NCBI GenBank assembly: GCA_040830545.1
Contig: JBFOMB010000211.1
Location: forward strand, 1-34,450
DNA from: HXMU1420-2 sp040830545
GTDB taxonomy: Bacteria; Pseudomonadota; Alphaproteobacteria; Rhodobacterales; Rhodobacteraceae
DNA: 34,450 bases
Reading direction: 5' to 3'
Each line of letters starts with the position of its first letter. Position 1 is the stretch's first letter. Shown piece after piece: positions 1 through 7,924 of this stretch. Made by a program: the position numbers and the translations under genes. A model generated the notes under the pieces. The model was not told the origin of the DNA and searched no databases. It saw only the letters and a list, made by a program, of their open reading frames with translations.

Positions 1-1950
1 CATGAAGCCGAAATCTCGCTCGATATGAGCCAGACCGCGGGCAAGAAGATGATCGCCGAGGCGCGGGAAAAGGTGTACATCACCTTCGATCAGCTCAACC
101 AGGTTCTGCCCCCGGATCAGGTGTCGTCCGAGCAGATCGAGGATGTGATGTCCATGCTCTCGGAAATGGGCATCAACATCATTGAGGATGAAGAGGCCGA
201 AGAAGAAGAGCAAAAGGGTTCGACCGAAATCGTCACGACCGACGATGCGCGCGAGGTCGCCCTGTCCAACCAGACCCAGGAAAAGCTGGACCGGACGGAT
301 GACCCGGTGCGCATGTATCTACGCGAAATGGGGTCCGTCGAACTGCTGTCCCGCGAGGGCGAGATCGCGATTGCGAAACGGATCGAGGCCGGTCGCAATA
401 CGATGATTGCCGGGCTGTGTGAAAGCCCGCTGACCTTCCAGGCGATCACCATCTGGCACGACGAATTGTTGAGCGAAGACATTCTTTTGCGTGACGTTAT
501 TGATCTGGAAACCACGTTTGGTCGCCAGATGGGAGAAGATGGCGAGGTTGAGGAACCCGTTGTCGACACCTCTGCCGTTCAGGCCCAACAAAAGCCTGCC
601 GCCGATACTGGCCCGGAACTGGACGCCGACGGCAACCCGATCATCAAGGAAGATGACGACGACGAGGACGATCAGGCGAACATGTCGCTGGCTGCGATGG
701 AGGCCGCGCTGAAAGACCGCGTTCTGGGTATGCTGGAACGGATTTCGCTGGACTATTCACAGCTGTCGGAAATGCAGGACAGCCGGATTTCTGCAACGCT
801 GAACGAAGACGGGTCTTTCTCTGAAAGGGACGAAGAGACCTATCAGGCGCTACGGCAGGAAATCGTCACGTTGGTGAACGAACTGCACTTGCACAACAAC
901 CGGATCGAAGCGCTGATCGACCAGCTTTACGGCATCAACCGCCGGGTCATGTCGATTGACAGCTCTATGGTGAAGCTGGCGGATCAGGCGCGCATCAACC
1001 GTAAGGATTTTGTTGAGGCTTACCGTGGCCGCGAACTGGACCCGAACTGGCTGTCCGACATGGCGGAAAAACCGGGCCGGGGCTGGCAGATGTTCATCGA
1101 ACGCTCGACCGCGAAGGTGGAGGATCTGCGCGCCGATATGGCCCAGGTCGGTCAGTATGTCGGCCTGGACATCAGCGAATTCCGCCGCATCGTTCAGCAG
1201 GTCCAAAAGGGCGAGAAAGAGGCCCGTCAGGCCAAGAAGGAAATGGTCGAGGCCAACCTGCGCCTCGTGATCTCCATCGCCAAGAAGTACACGAACCGTG
1301 GCCTGCAATTCCTTGATCTTATTCAGGAAGGCAACATCGGCCTGATGAAGGCCGTTGACAAGTTCGAGTATCGCCGGGGTTACAAATTCTCCACCTACGC
1401 GACGTGGTGGATCCGTCAGGCGATCACGCGGTCCATCGCGGATCAGGCCCGCACGATCCGTATTCCGGTGCATATGATCGAAACGATCAACAAGCTGGTG
1501 CGCACGGGCCGTCAGATGCTGCACGAAATCGGCCGCGAACCGACGCCGGAGGAATTGGCCGAAAAGCTGCAAATGCCGCTGGAAAAGGTTCGCAAGGTGA
1601 TGAAAATCGCCAAGGAACCGATTTCGCTGGAAACGCCGATTGGCGACGAAGAAGACAGCCAGCTGGGCGATTTCATCGAGGACAAAAATGCGGTTCTGCC
1701 ACTGGACAGCGCGATTCAGGAAAACCTGAAGGAAACCACAACCCGCGTTCTGGCCTCGCTCACACCGCGTGAAGAACGCGTGCTGCGCATGCGCTTTGGC
1801 ATCGGCATGAACACCGACCACACCCTCGAAGAGGTCGGTCAGCAGTTCAGCGTGACCCGCGAACGTATCCGCCAGATCGAGGCGAAGGCTCTGCGCAAGC
1901 TCAAGCACCCGTCGCGGTCGCGCAAATTGCGGAGCTTCTTGGACCAGTAA
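1..1950 (+). CDS. rpoD: RNA polymerase sigma factor RpoD (sigma-70), 5'-truncated by window edge
   Basis: Primary sigma factor that directs RNA polymerase to housekeeping promoters. The frame is open from base 1, and the residues before the first Met (position 25) read as normal RpoD N-terminal sequence, so the true start lies upstream of the window. From Met at 25 one sees region 1.1, region 1.2 around residues 90-125 (DPVRMYLREMG), an acidic non-conserved insert near 200-225, and region 2 around 400-490 with the core-binding and -10 recognition helices (RGLQFLDLIQEGN, YATWWIRQAI). Region 3 follows, then region 4 with the -35 helix-turn-helix (LEEVGQQFSVTRERIRQIE) near 605-625. About 641 visible residues fit alphaproteobacterial RpoD of roughly 660. 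Identification is certain; only the N-terminus is missing. Confidence 0.98.
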   Translation, partial: HEAEISLDMSQTAGKKMIAEAREKVYITFDQLNQVLPPDQVSSEQIEDVMSMLSEMGINIIEDEEAEEEEQKGSTEIVTTDDAREVALSNQTQEKLDRTDDPVRMYLREMGSVELLSREGEIAIAKRIEAGRNTMIAGLCESPLTFQAITIWHDELLSEDILLRDVIDLETTFGRQMGEDGEVEEPVVDTSAVQAQQKPAADTGPELDADGNPIIKEDDDDEDDQANMSLAAMEAALKDRVLGMLERISLDYSQLSEMQDSRISATLNEDGSFSERDEETYQALRQEIVTLVNELHLHNNRIEALIDQLYGINRRVMSIDSSMVKLADQARINRKDFVEAYRGRELDPNWLSDMAEKPGRGWQMFIERSTAKVEDLRADMAQVGQYVGLDISEFRRIVQQVQKGEKEARQAKKEMVEANLRLVISIAKKYTNRGLQFLDLIQEGNIGLMKAVDKFEYRRGYKFSTYATWWIRQAITRSIADQARTIRIPVHMIETINKLVRTGRQMLHEIGREPTPEELAEKLQMPLEKVRKVMKIAKEPISLETPIGDEEDSQLGDFIEDKNAVLPLDSAIQENLKETTTRVLASLTPREERVLRMRFGIGMNTDHTLEEVGQQFSVTRERIRQIEAKALRKLKHPSRSRKLRSFLDQ

Positions 1951-1954
1951 CCGC

Positions 1955-1971
1955 AGGAGGACGGCCAGATT
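1955..1971 (+). promoter_or_regulatory. Strong Shine-Dalgarno and ATT start codon of the patatin gene
   Basis: AGGAGG at 1955-1960 is followed by eight bases and then ATT at 1969-1971. The conserved patatin N-terminus (IRIGLALSGGG) begins exactly at this ATT. No ATG, GTG or TTG lies in frame between the rpoD stop (1948-1950, same frame) and the GGG motif. The next conventional start, GTG at 2023, would remove the oxyanion-hole glycines. ATT is a rare but known bacterial start codon. Confidence 0.7.
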
Positions 1972-2772
1972 CGCATCGGGCTGGCATTATCCGGGGGCGG
2001 CGCGGCGGGAGTCGCGCATGTCCCGGTGTTGCAGGCGCTGGATGATCTGGGTCTGACGCCTTCCGCCATTGCAGGTACGTCCATGGGGGCGTTGGTCGGG
2101 GCGATTTATGCCTCGGGCATTTCTGCGGCGGAAATGCGGGACTATTTCCTGCATCTGGGTCAGCGCCCGGTCACTCATATGTGGAAAATCGCCATTCAGG
2201 GCGCGCTGGGGTTCAGCCGGGGTTTTGCCACGGTAGATGCCGAGGTGTTCACCGACGCCATGCTGCCCGAACCGGTACCGGAACTGTTCGAGGGTTTGGA
2301 CATCCCCCTGACGGTGGTTGCGCATGATTTCCATGGCCGAAACGCGGTGGGGATCAATACGGGTGCGGTCCGATCCGGCGTTGCTGCGTCGTTGGCGGTT
2401 CCCGGCGTGTTCAAACCCGTGCGCCGTTCAGGCCGCATCCTGATCGACGGGGGCATCACCGAAAACCTGCCCCTGCGCTTCCTGCCCGAAGTCGATTTGG
2501 TTCTGGCCGTCAACGTCTTCACCGATCCGCCCAGCGACTCGGACGAAATGCCGTCGCAGATGGAAACATCCATGGGTGCGCTGCGCACGATGATGGTGAA
2601 AAACGTGCACAGCGCGATTGCGGACTGCAAACCCGACATCCTGATTGAGCCAGACATCCCGCAGCTGGGGTCCAAAAGCTTCTGGCAGGTGGAGGAGTTG
2701 ATGTATCACGCCGAAGGCGCGCGGGAGCAGGCGCGCGTCGCGTTGCAGGCGGCCCTCGACAAACACGGGTGA
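1969..2772 (+). CDS. Patatin-like phospholipase family protein
   Basis: Predicted serine lipid acyl hydrolase of the bacterial patatin/RssA type, about 267 aa. The N-terminus carries the glycine-rich oxyanion loop (LSGGGAAGVAH), then the nucleophile elbow GTSMG near residue 38, and the catalytic-dyad Asp in IDGGITENLP near residue 163, so both Ser and Asp are present. No signal peptide is seen, which suggests a cytoplasmic or membrane-peripheral enzyme. It lies 18 bases after rpoD in the same frame and is probably co-transcribed or read from the rpoD transcript. The start is placed at ATT 1969 because the family motif starts there with an ideal Shine-Dalgarno. A conventional start would give an inactive truncated protein. 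Substrate unknown. Confidence 0.88.
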   Translation: MRIGLALSGGGAAGVAHVPVLQALDDLGLTPSAIAGTSMGALVGAIYASGISAAEMRDYFLHLGQRPVTHMWKIAIQGALGFSRGFATVDAEVFTDAMLPEPVPELFEGLDIPLTVVAHDFHGRNAVGINTGAVRSGVAASLAVPGVFKPVRRSGRILIDGGITENLPLRFLPEVDLVLAVNVFTDPPSDSDEMPSQMETSMGALRTMMVKNVHSAIADCKPDILIEPDIPQLGSKSFWQVEELMYHAEGAREQARVALQAALDKHG

Positions 2773-2815
2773 GTTTGGCTTACTCCGCCCACAACTAAAT
2801 CAGCCGGGGTGTTTC

Positions 2816-3100
2816 ATGTCATTTCTGTCCAAATTATTCGGCGGTGGGGGCGGCAAGGAGCCCGCAAAGGCAGAAGCCGTGGAGCACGCCGGGTTCCGCA
2901 TTTACCCCGACCCGGTGAAGGAACAGGGTGGCTACCGCGTGGCGGCGCGCATCGAAAAGGACGTGGAGGGCGAGACCAAGTCGCACGACATGATCCGCGC
3001 GGACACCTATGCCTCGCCCGATACGGCGAGTGATGCGTCGGTTTCCAAAGCCAAGCAGTTCATCGACCAGATGGGTGATCGGATTTTCGATCCGCGATAG
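2816..3100 (+). CDS. HlyU family small protein
   Basis: A 94-residue protein resembling the HlyU family (named after a Vibrio haemolysin activator). Features seen are the MSFLSKLFGGGGG head, a central segment with GFRIYPDP and GGYRVAARIEKD, and a C-terminal helix ending QFIDQMGDRIF. In Rhodobacterales such proteins are usually annotated as HlyU-family transcriptional regulators, but no classic helix-turn-helix is visible here and regulatory function is inferred by family name only. It stands 43 bases after the patatin gene on the same strand. Length matches the family as I recall it. Confidence 0.72.
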   Translation: MSFLSKLFGGGGGKEPAKAEAVEHAGFRIYPDPVKEQGGYRVAARIEKDVEGETKSHDMIRADTYASPDTASDASVSKAKQFIDQMGDRIFDPR

Positions 3101-3129
3101 TGGGTTACACAAGCGAAAACGGCCCAGCA

Positions 3130-3145
3130 CCGCGCCGCTGCGCGG
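3130..3145. other. GC-rich hairpin between HlyU-like gene and membrane protein gene
   Basis: CCGCGC (3130-3135) and GCGCGG (3140-3145) form a perfect six-pair stem with a four-base loop, 30 bases after the HlyU-family stop. No T run follows, so it is a weak candidate terminator or attenuating stem rather than a clear intrinsic terminator. Confidence 0.35.
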
Positions 3146-3217
3146 CAATTCACCGCTTGCCGTTCCTTCTGGCCACTGCCACACTTCCTGTATTGCATGA
3201 TAGAAAGGGAGCGCTCC

Positions 3218-3601
3218 ATGTCCTCCACTGATCCTTTCCGCAACTATCCGCGCACCTTGGCAAGGCTGCCGCGCGTCATGCGCCTTTATATCCTGCATTG
3301 CATTGTCGGCTTTGCGCTGTCTGCCGTGTTCACATCGGCAATCCTCTGGCTGAACGTCGCCGGGATTGGACATCTGGTGGCCAATGTCTCAGGCGGGTGG
3401 CTGGCGGTGTTGGTGTTTTTCACGCTTAACGGCATCGTGTTTTCGGGCGTTCAGACGGCTGTTGTCCTGTGGTCCATGGACTATGACGACGGTACTGCCG
3501 GGGGCGGGGGACGGCCAATTCACCTTGGTGAACCGGCGCGTGTCCGCGCAGTGGCACCGACCAAGACAGCGAAAGCATGGGCGCAACCGCGCAACCTGTG
3601 A
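3218..3601 (+). CDS. Small two-helix membrane protein of unknown function
   Basis: A 127-residue protein that I do not recognise by family. It has two hydrophobic segments, approximately residues 24-48 (YILHCIVGFALSAVFTSAIL) and 60-86 (GGWLAVLVFFTLNGIVFSG). The C-terminus is polar, Gly/Pro/Arg-rich and looks disordered. The ATG at 3218 is preferred over an in-frame ATG 21 bases upstream because an AAAGGGAG ribosome site sits between them at the right distance. It lies between a HlyU-like gene and an SRPBCC gene on the same strand. A conserved Rhodobacterales inner-membrane protein is likely; no function is claimed. Confidence 0.65.
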   Translation: MSSTDPFRNYPRTLARLPRVMRLYILHCIVGFALSAVFTSAILWLNVAGIGHLVANVSGGWLAVLVFFTLNGIVFSGVQTAVVLWSMDYDDGTAGGGGRPIHLGEPARVRAVAPTKTAKAWAQPRNL

Positions 3602-3634
3602 TATACTCGGATCAGTAACGAGGAGCTGATCCAA

Positions 3635-4183
3635 ATGCGTGTTGTGAAGTGGATTCTAGCGGTTGTTGTCGTTCTGGCCGCCGTTTTTGTTGTTGGCGGG
3701 ATGCTGTTGCCCCGCAATGTCGAAGTTGCCCGATCGGTGGAAATCGACGCCCCGGCGGAACAGGTGTTCCCGCATGTGAATAGCCTGAAGGCGACTCAGG
3801 CGTGGTCGCCCTGGCTGGAGCGTGACCCGGATGTGAAGTTGACCTTTGAGGGGCCGGACACCGGCGTGGGGTCCAAGATGGCCTGGACCTCAGAAGAGCC
3901 AACCGTCGGTGCCGGAACGCAGGAAATCACCGAGTCGGTTGAGAACAAAAGCGTGAAGACCGCGCTGGATTTCGGTGATATGGGCACGGCGGTGGCCACG
4001 TTTGATTTGGCTGCGGCAGGGGGCAAGACAACCCTGACCTGGGGCCTGAATTCGGACATGGGCGCCGGCCCGGTTGGTCGCTGGATGGGGCTTATGATGG
4101 ATAGTTGGGTTGGCGGGGACTATGAAAAGGGTCTGGCGAACCTGAAAACGCTGGTCGAGAGCGAGGACAATAGCGACGGATGA
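3635..4183 (+). CDS. Membrane-anchored SRPBCC (START/polyketide cyclase-like) protein
   Basis: Predicted hydrophobic-ligand-binding protein of 182 aa. Residues 1-24 form one N-terminal transmembrane anchor (VKWILAVVVVLAAVFVVGGM). The rest matches the SRPBCC polyketide-cyclase-like fold: a start beta strand with VEVARSVEIDAPAEQVFPHV, the typical W-x-PW segment near residue 57, and a C-terminal amphipathic helix. A GAGGAG ribosome site precedes the ATG. A TATACT -10-like hexamer sits at 3602-3607, but no matching -35 was found. The stop overlaps the start of the next gene (ATGA), so it is translationally coupled to the first of three secreted paralogues. Ligand unknown. Confidence 0.8.
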   Translation: MRVVKWILAVVVVLAAVFVVGGMLLPRNVEVARSVEIDAPAEQVFPHVNSLKATQAWSPWLERDPDVKLTFEGPDTGVGSKMAWTSEEPTVGAGTQEITESVENKSVKTALDFGDMGTAVATFDLAAAGGKTTLTWGLNSDMGAGPVGRWMGLMMDSWVGGDYEKGLANLKTLVESEDNSDG

Positions 4184-4617
4184 AGAAGCGAGGGCTGGAA
4201 ACCGCGAACCGCAGGGCTGTCATTGGCCTGGCTATCGGAATACTGGCCCTCACAGGCCCTGTGGCTGCGGATGAATTTCGCGGCAAGCGTGGCACGCGGG
4301 TGAACCCGGTCAACGCTGCTGTTTTCGAGGTGGTTGCGCGATCCTCCACCCGAGGACCGGATTTCTGGTGCGGCGCGGCAGACTATGCACGTCGTGCCTT
4401 GGGGCGCGGTTGGACGGATCGCATCTACGTGGCGCGCTCCATGGGGCCCAGCGTGACAACCAATCGTCGCTCTGCTGTGCATTTCACGCTGGATCCGGGG
4501 GCCGCAGGGATCAGCCCGGCCAAGCCCTCGCTCAGCATCAATGCCTTCCGCGTAGGGGACAGCATGTCCATCCAGCAGGCCAACACCCATTGCAACATTC
4601 CACTCAGGGGGGTCTGA
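4180..4617 (+). CDS. Secreted Trp-Cys motif protein, paralogue 1 of 3
   Basis: A 145-residue exported protein of unknown function. Residues 1-31 look like a Sec signal peptide (positive start, hydrophobic IGLAIGILALTGP, cleavage near VAADE). The mature part carries a pattern shared with the next two genes: VNPV..VFEV, then a Trp-Cys-Gly-Ala-Ala motif (DFWCGAADYAR), RIYVARSMGPS, a Ser/Phe strand, and a single late Cys near the end. The two mature cysteines probably form a disulfide in the periplasm. The start ATG overlaps the stop of the SRPBCC gene by four bases. I do not recognise a named family. Confidence 0.75.
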   Translation: MKKRGLETANRRAVIGLAIGILALTGPVAADEFRGKRGTRVNPVNAAVFEVVARSSTRGPDFWCGAADYARRALGRGWTDRIYVARSMGPSVTTNRRSAVHFTLDPGAAGISPAKPSLSINAFRVGDSMSIQQANTHCNIPLRGV

Positions 4618-4620
4618 TCG

Positions 4621-5016
4621 GTGCGGTGGTTCGCGCTGTGCCTGATCCCGGTGCTGACGATCCCGTCCGTCAGCCACGCGTGGCGGGCGTTCAACGGCAC
4701 CGAGGTCAATCCGGTACGTGATGGCGTGTTCGAAGTGATCCCGCATGGCCGATCTGGCCCGTCTGAATTCTGGTGCGGGGCAGGGGACTATGCGCGGACC
4801 GTTCTGGGCGTTGGGCCGACGCAACGCATCTACATCTGGCGCGGGATCGGCCCCAGTGAAACCCGTCCCGGCGCGAAATCGGTGCAATACGCCCTGTCCC
4901 CGCCACCGGGCAAAGAGAACGTGCATGGCGGATACTCGCTGTCGGTGAAACTGGAAGGCGACAATCTGGATGCCGCCATGGCACAACGGTATTGTACCAG
5001 CGGGTTTCCGTTCTGA
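4621..5016 (+). CDS. Secreted Trp-Cys motif protein, paralogue 2 of 3
   Basis: A 131-residue exported protein starting at GTG, three bases after the previous stop, with a G-rich ribosome site inside the end of that gene. It has a short signal peptide (MRWFALCLIPVLTIPSVSHA, cleavage after SHA). The mature part repeats the family pattern: VNPVRDGVFEVIP, EFWCGAGDYAR, TQRIYIWRGIGPSET, a C-terminal SLSVKLEG strand, and the late Cys in QRYCTSG. It pairs tightly with paralogue 1, which indicates tandem duplication. Function unknown; a periplasmic disulfide-bonded beta-rich domain is the best structural guess. Confidence 0.74.
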   Translation: MRWFALCLIPVLTIPSVSHAWRAFNGTEVNPVRDGVFEVIPHGRSGPSEFWCGAGDYARTVLGVGPTQRIYIWRGIGPSETRPGAKSVQYALSPPPGKENVHGGYSLSVKLEGDNLDAAMAQRYCTSGFPF

Positions 5017-5185
5017 TCGTCTATTCGGTGACGGGCGCGCATGTTTTGTTGATCAATTGTGCGGTTGATGGGCCGTTTAAGTGACATACCATATCCATCA
5101 CGCCCCGCATGGCGAAGGCTGACGCGGGACATAACACAGCACTCCGGCCCAATTACCGGGTCGCATGAAAGCGGAGGCAAAGACA

Positions 5186-5602
5186 ATGACCAGGCAGACT
5201 TGGATTGCGGGGCTTGTGACCGCAGCAACCGTATTGGCGGCGGGAACGGCATCGGCGTTCACGTCCAGCAACTACATGCGGGTGAACCCCGTATCCGACA
5301 GCGTGTTCGAGGTGCTGCCGCGCGGCGGGGCACGGCGATCAGGAGACTATTGGTGCGCGGCGGCAGAGTATCTGCTGTTCACAGGCGTTTCGAATGCGAC
5401 ACAACGCATCTATGTGGTCCGCGCTCTAGGACCGGGTCAGACGGCAAACCGCCGCTCGACCGTGCAGTTTTCGATCACACCGCCTGCAGGGGTCGATACG
5501 ACGCCGGGCATTTCGCTGACCGTTCGGCGGGTGGGCGAAAACATGAGCGCGCACCTGGCGCGGTCGCAGTGCTTCTTCCGGGACCCGATCTTTATCCCCT
5601 AA
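5186..5602 (+). CDS. Secreted Trp-Cys motif protein, paralogue 3 of 3
   Basis: A 138-residue exported protein. The ATG at 5186 is preferred over an in-frame ATG at 5165 because GCGGAGG lies between them at suitable spacing and the signal peptide (RQTWIAGLVTAATVLAAG, cleavage after TASA) then starts normally. The mature part shows VNPVSDSVFEVLP, DYWCAAAEYLL, TQRIYVVRALGPGQT, SISLTVRR-like strands and a late Cys (RSQCFFRDP). It is separated from paralogue 2 by about 170 bases, so it may have its own promoter. Codon use and composition match its neighbours. Function unknown. Confidence 0.74.
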   Translation: MTRQTWIAGLVTAATVLAAGTASAFTSSNYMRVNPVSDSVFEVLPRGGARRSGDYWCAAAEYLLFTGVSNATQRIYVVRALGPGQTANRRSTVQFSITPPAGVDTTPGISLTVRRVGENMSAHLARSQCFFRDPIFIP

Positions 5603-5620
5603 GCCGCAGGTACAAACAAA

Positions 5621-5647
5621 GACAGGCCGCTGATTGTGCGGCCTGTC
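5621..5647. terminator. Perfect 10-bp hairpin after paralogue 3
   Basis: GACAGGCCGC (5621-5630) and GCGGCCTGTC (5638-5647) form a perfect ten-pair stem with a seven-base loop, between the third secreted paralogue and yjbQ. It is preceded by an A-rich run and not followed by T on the plus strand. Read on the minus strand it would be followed by TTTGTTT. It most likely ends or attenuates plus-strand transcription as a strong stem; bidirectional action is possible. Confidence 0.5.
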
Positions 5648-5659
5648 ACATAGGATCAT

Positions 5660-6085
5660 ATGCCCATGGCCCAGTCCGAGTTCACAATTCAAACGCGCGG
5701 GCCCGGGTTTTACGAGTTCACCCGCGATGTGACCCGTTGGGTTCGGGAAACCGGACAACGCGAAGGGCTGTTGACCCTGTTTGTGCGGCACACGTCCTGC
5801 TCGCTCCTGATCCAGGAAAATGCCGATCCAGACGTTCGCACTGATCTCGCCGGGTTTTTCGCCCGTCTCGTCCCGCGAGGTGACGATCCCTCGATGCGTT
5901 GGCTCTCCCACACGCTGGAGGGACCGGACGACATGCCCGCGCATATCAAATCTGCGCTGCTACCTGTGTCACTCAACATCCCGGTTTCAGAGGGTCGGCC
6001 GGTTTTGGGCACGTGGCAGGGCATATATCTGGTGGAACACCGCGACATGCCACACACGCGGCGGGTCTATGCGCATCAGGCTTAG
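5660..6085 (+). CDS. YjbQ family protein (UPF0047, secondary thiamine-phosphate synthase-like)
   Basis: A 141-residue cytoplasmic protein with all hallmark motifs of the YjbQ/UPF0047 family: FVRHTSCSLLIQENADPDV around residues 35-53, the HTLEGPDDMPAHIK block around 82-95, and the near-terminal GTWQGIYLVEHRD block. Family members are small trimeric proteins with weak thiamine-phosphate synthase activity reported for some; the physiological role is unsettled. Length is normal for the family (about 135-140). The start at 5660 is the first ATG; a second ATG two codons on is possible. It follows the hairpin directly and appears monocistronic. Confidence 0.92.
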   Translation: MPMAQSEFTIQTRGPGFYEFTRDVTRWVRETGQREGLLTLFVRHTSCSLLIQENADPDVRTDLAGFFARLVPRGDDPSMRWLSHTLEGPDDMPAHIKSALLPVSLNIPVSEGRPVLGTWQGIYLVEHRDMPHTRRVYAHQA

Positions 6086-6468
6086 CGATCCCAAGGGTGC
6101 CTGCACTCAAGAACACCGGTGGATCATTTGAAATCAAATGGGCATTGACACTCTTTGATCAGGTCAGTCGCTGTCACCTGTCAGGACTGAGTTGTAACCG
6201 TTCAGATTCATGCCATTGCCTCGCCCATTGAGATAGGCTTTGCGAAAAAGGACGTTTTCGATGGTCTGGTGAGGGCAGGTGCATGACTAACACGCGATAC
6301 CAAAATGACTGCTAAGCTTGCGTTTCTAGTGCAAAATTTGTGACACTCCGGGTCCACGAAACTTGATCCATGTGCGAAATGATCGCAAACTGACACTGCT
6401 GGAGTTCTACTTGCATAACGTTGGAAAAGGGATTCTGTTTGCAATCTAAAGGGGTGATAAAAGAGGCC
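6086..6468. other. Gene-free, A+T-richer stretch upstream of the glycan island
   Basis: No convincing gene is seen on either strand; short reading frames here are interrupted or lack family features. The stretch holds a perfect seven-base inverted repeat, CATTTGA (6125-6131) and TCAAATG (6134-6140). Directly after it comes a consensus -35 hexamer TTGACA (6145-6150), but no acceptable -10 lies 16-18 bases later. Base composition shifts visibly toward A+T here compared with yjbQ and stays so until about 7930. Confidence 0.5.
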
Positions 6469-7266
6469 ATGAATGCAAGATCGCGCCTTGCGTTCGGACT
6501 CAAGATTTTTTGGGCGGCGTTGCGCCAAAGACGTTTGTTCGAATTGTGCGCCGTAAGTACGTACTTAGAATTTAAATTACGTCCGTCTGATGTCGAGCCC
6601 ACTTATATTGACAGTAAGGCGACGGCCCGATTCCTAAATGAGTTTCAAGAGGTCGCAGGCTCCATCATTATCTTTCCGGGTGGTGAGGCAGTGCGTATTC
6701 GTAGAGAAGCCGTATGTTCAGTGGGTTCCGGGATCTTGTATGGCGAGTATCACCCTTTGAAAGGAACTCGCGTGTTCCTGGAAGAAAAGCGGATTTTATA
6801 CACGTTTGACTTTTATGAAAATGATCACCGTGTCAATCATATACACTCAATTCAAAAGATTTCCGATCAGACTGTCCTCATCAATTATGGTGACTCTCGT
6901 CGATATAGTGACTTGGTGCTTGTGGGTGACGGTGAAGCGACTCTCAAAAGGATTGGGCGATATGATGTGGTTTTAGGGGGTTACACGTCCGGATGTTGGG
7001 TTCGAGACCGGCTTTACCTAGGTTCAGATTTTACTGAGCGCAAGAACTTCATTCAGGAGTACACCACACGCGTCCGTCACCCGCTACCTCGTCGAATTTG
7101 CCGCCATTTTGTCTCAGGTATGTACCACATCAAAGGAACAGCTTGCATAAAACTGTTCACCAACAAAAATGTCCATACAGGAAGTGATGACCACGCAGTT
7201 GTTACTTTTTGCACCAAAACAAATTCATTTTCCAATTTGAGGATCTTGAAGCTTGACTACGTTTGA
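6469..7266 (+). CDS. Degenerate beta-propeller / BNR-like protein in A+T-rich island
   Basis: About 265 residues. I do not recognise a precise family. The middle part (HRVNHIHSIQ....LINYGDSRRYSDLVL) resembles the H-x-H-G...TGD pattern of BNR/sialidase-like beta-propeller proteins found in polysaccharide clusters. The ends (YLGSDFTERKNFI) also fit blades with 'GTD'-type turns. No signal peptide is clear. The start is uncertain: ATG 6469 has a close AGAGG, while TTG 6421 and GTG 6454 are in frame upstream. Codon use is A/T-rich unlike flanking genes, pointing to transfer. It overlaps the following methyltransferase by 14 bases. Role in surface glycan handling is inference only. Confidence 0.6.
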   Translation: MNARSRLAFGLKIFWAALRQRRLFELCAVSTYLEFKLRPSDVEPTYIDSKATARFLNEFQEVAGSIIIFPGGEAVRIRREAVCSVGSGILYGEYHPLKGTRVFLEEKRILYTFDFYENDHRVNHIHSIQKISDQTVLINYGDSRRYSDLVLVGDGEATLKRIGRYDVVLGGYTSGCWVRDRLYLGSDFTERKNFIQEYTTRVRHPLPRRICRHFVSGMYHIKGTACIKLFTNKNVHTGSDDHAVVTFCTKTNSFSNLRILKLDYV

Positions 7267-7924
7267 CTATCATGTGGCAATTTGGGTCGGACCAATTGGA
7301 AAAAGCGCCGAATTGATTAGGCAGAAGGTTAATCGAGGCGCAGCGAAGCCGGTTCTGGTGGATGTCGGCGGAATGAACGGACGTTTGTCAAAGGCGTTCG
7401 TCGGGTTTGACTATTCAGTTGTAGATATCCAACCTGACCCTGAATGCGCAGCTGTGAAATACGTTGTAGGGTCTGCAGAGTGTCTTCCGGTAGAATCGGA
7501 GACAACAGATATTGTATTGACCTGTAGTGCCATACAGTACTTCGACCAAGAACGCTTCTTTTCCGAGGCCAAACGTGTTTTGAAGTCAGGTGGTTATCTT
7601 GTCGTCCACGAGAATGGTTGTTGCAATCCTGTGATTTTTGTTTGTCGCTGTGTTCAAAGGATTATTGGGTTATTCAATTCAGACCAGTGGAGATATCGAA
7701 ATACAATTATAAAATACTACCGGCCCAGGCAGATAGAAGGGTTCGTTGTTACCTACGCGGATACGTCTTGTTTTCTCAGTCCCTTATCTTTTGTCTCCGA
7801 GATGGTTTTTGGTCGCAGCCTAGCGACAGGTTTTTTGACAGCAGTCGACGACTATTTGTTGGCGGCTTTGCCGATTGTAAAGAAACTGAGTTGGTTTAAC
7901 GTTGTGCATTACAAGAAGCTCTGA
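7253..7924 (+). CDS. Class I SAM-dependent methyltransferase
   Basis: About 223 residues, a type-11 methyltransferase by motif. Motif I is LVDVGGMNGRLS (near residue 36), the acidic end of strand 2 is SVVDIQ, and motif II/III is AECLPVESETTDIVLTCSAIQYF. The post-motif VLKSGGYLVVHENG closes the Rossmann-like core near residue 120. The C-terminal 100 residues are hydrophobic/aromatic and variable, as in acceptor-binding regions. No ATG is available; TTG 7253 (with GAGG about ten bases upstream) or GTG 7274 are the candidate starts. The gene overlaps the propeller-like gene and shares its A+T-rich codon use. The substrate may be a sugar or lipid-linked glycan, which is inferred from the neighbourhood. 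Confidence 0.82.
   Translation: MTTFDYHVAIWVGPIGKSAELIRQKVNRGAAKPVLVDVGGMNGRLSKAFVGFDYSVVDIQPDPECAAVKYVVGSAECLPVESETTDIVLTCSAIQYFDQERFFSEAKRVLKSGGYLVVHENGCCNPVIFVCRCVQRIIGLFNSDQWRYRNTIIKYYRPRQIEGFVVTYADTSCFLSPLSFVSEMVFGRSLATGFLTAVDDYLLAALPIVKKLSWFNVVHYKKL

Noticed and set aside
850..1908. 352-aa open frame on the minus strand inside rpoD
   Set aside because: It is fully antisense to a certain rpoD and has no family features; high G+C coding DNA opens such frames often.
3602..3607. TATACT as a promoter -10 for the SRPBCC gene
   Set aside because: No acceptable -35 hexamer lies 16-18 bases upstream, so it was not listed as a promoter.
4120..4986. 288-aa minus-strand frame across the secreted paralogues
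   Set aside because: The plus-strand genes have signal peptides, mutual similarity and coupled starts; the reverse frame has none.
5049..5056. TTGATCAA considered as an FNR/FnrL site
   Set aside because: The FNR consensus needs four bases between TTGAT and ATCAA; here the halves are fused without spacer.
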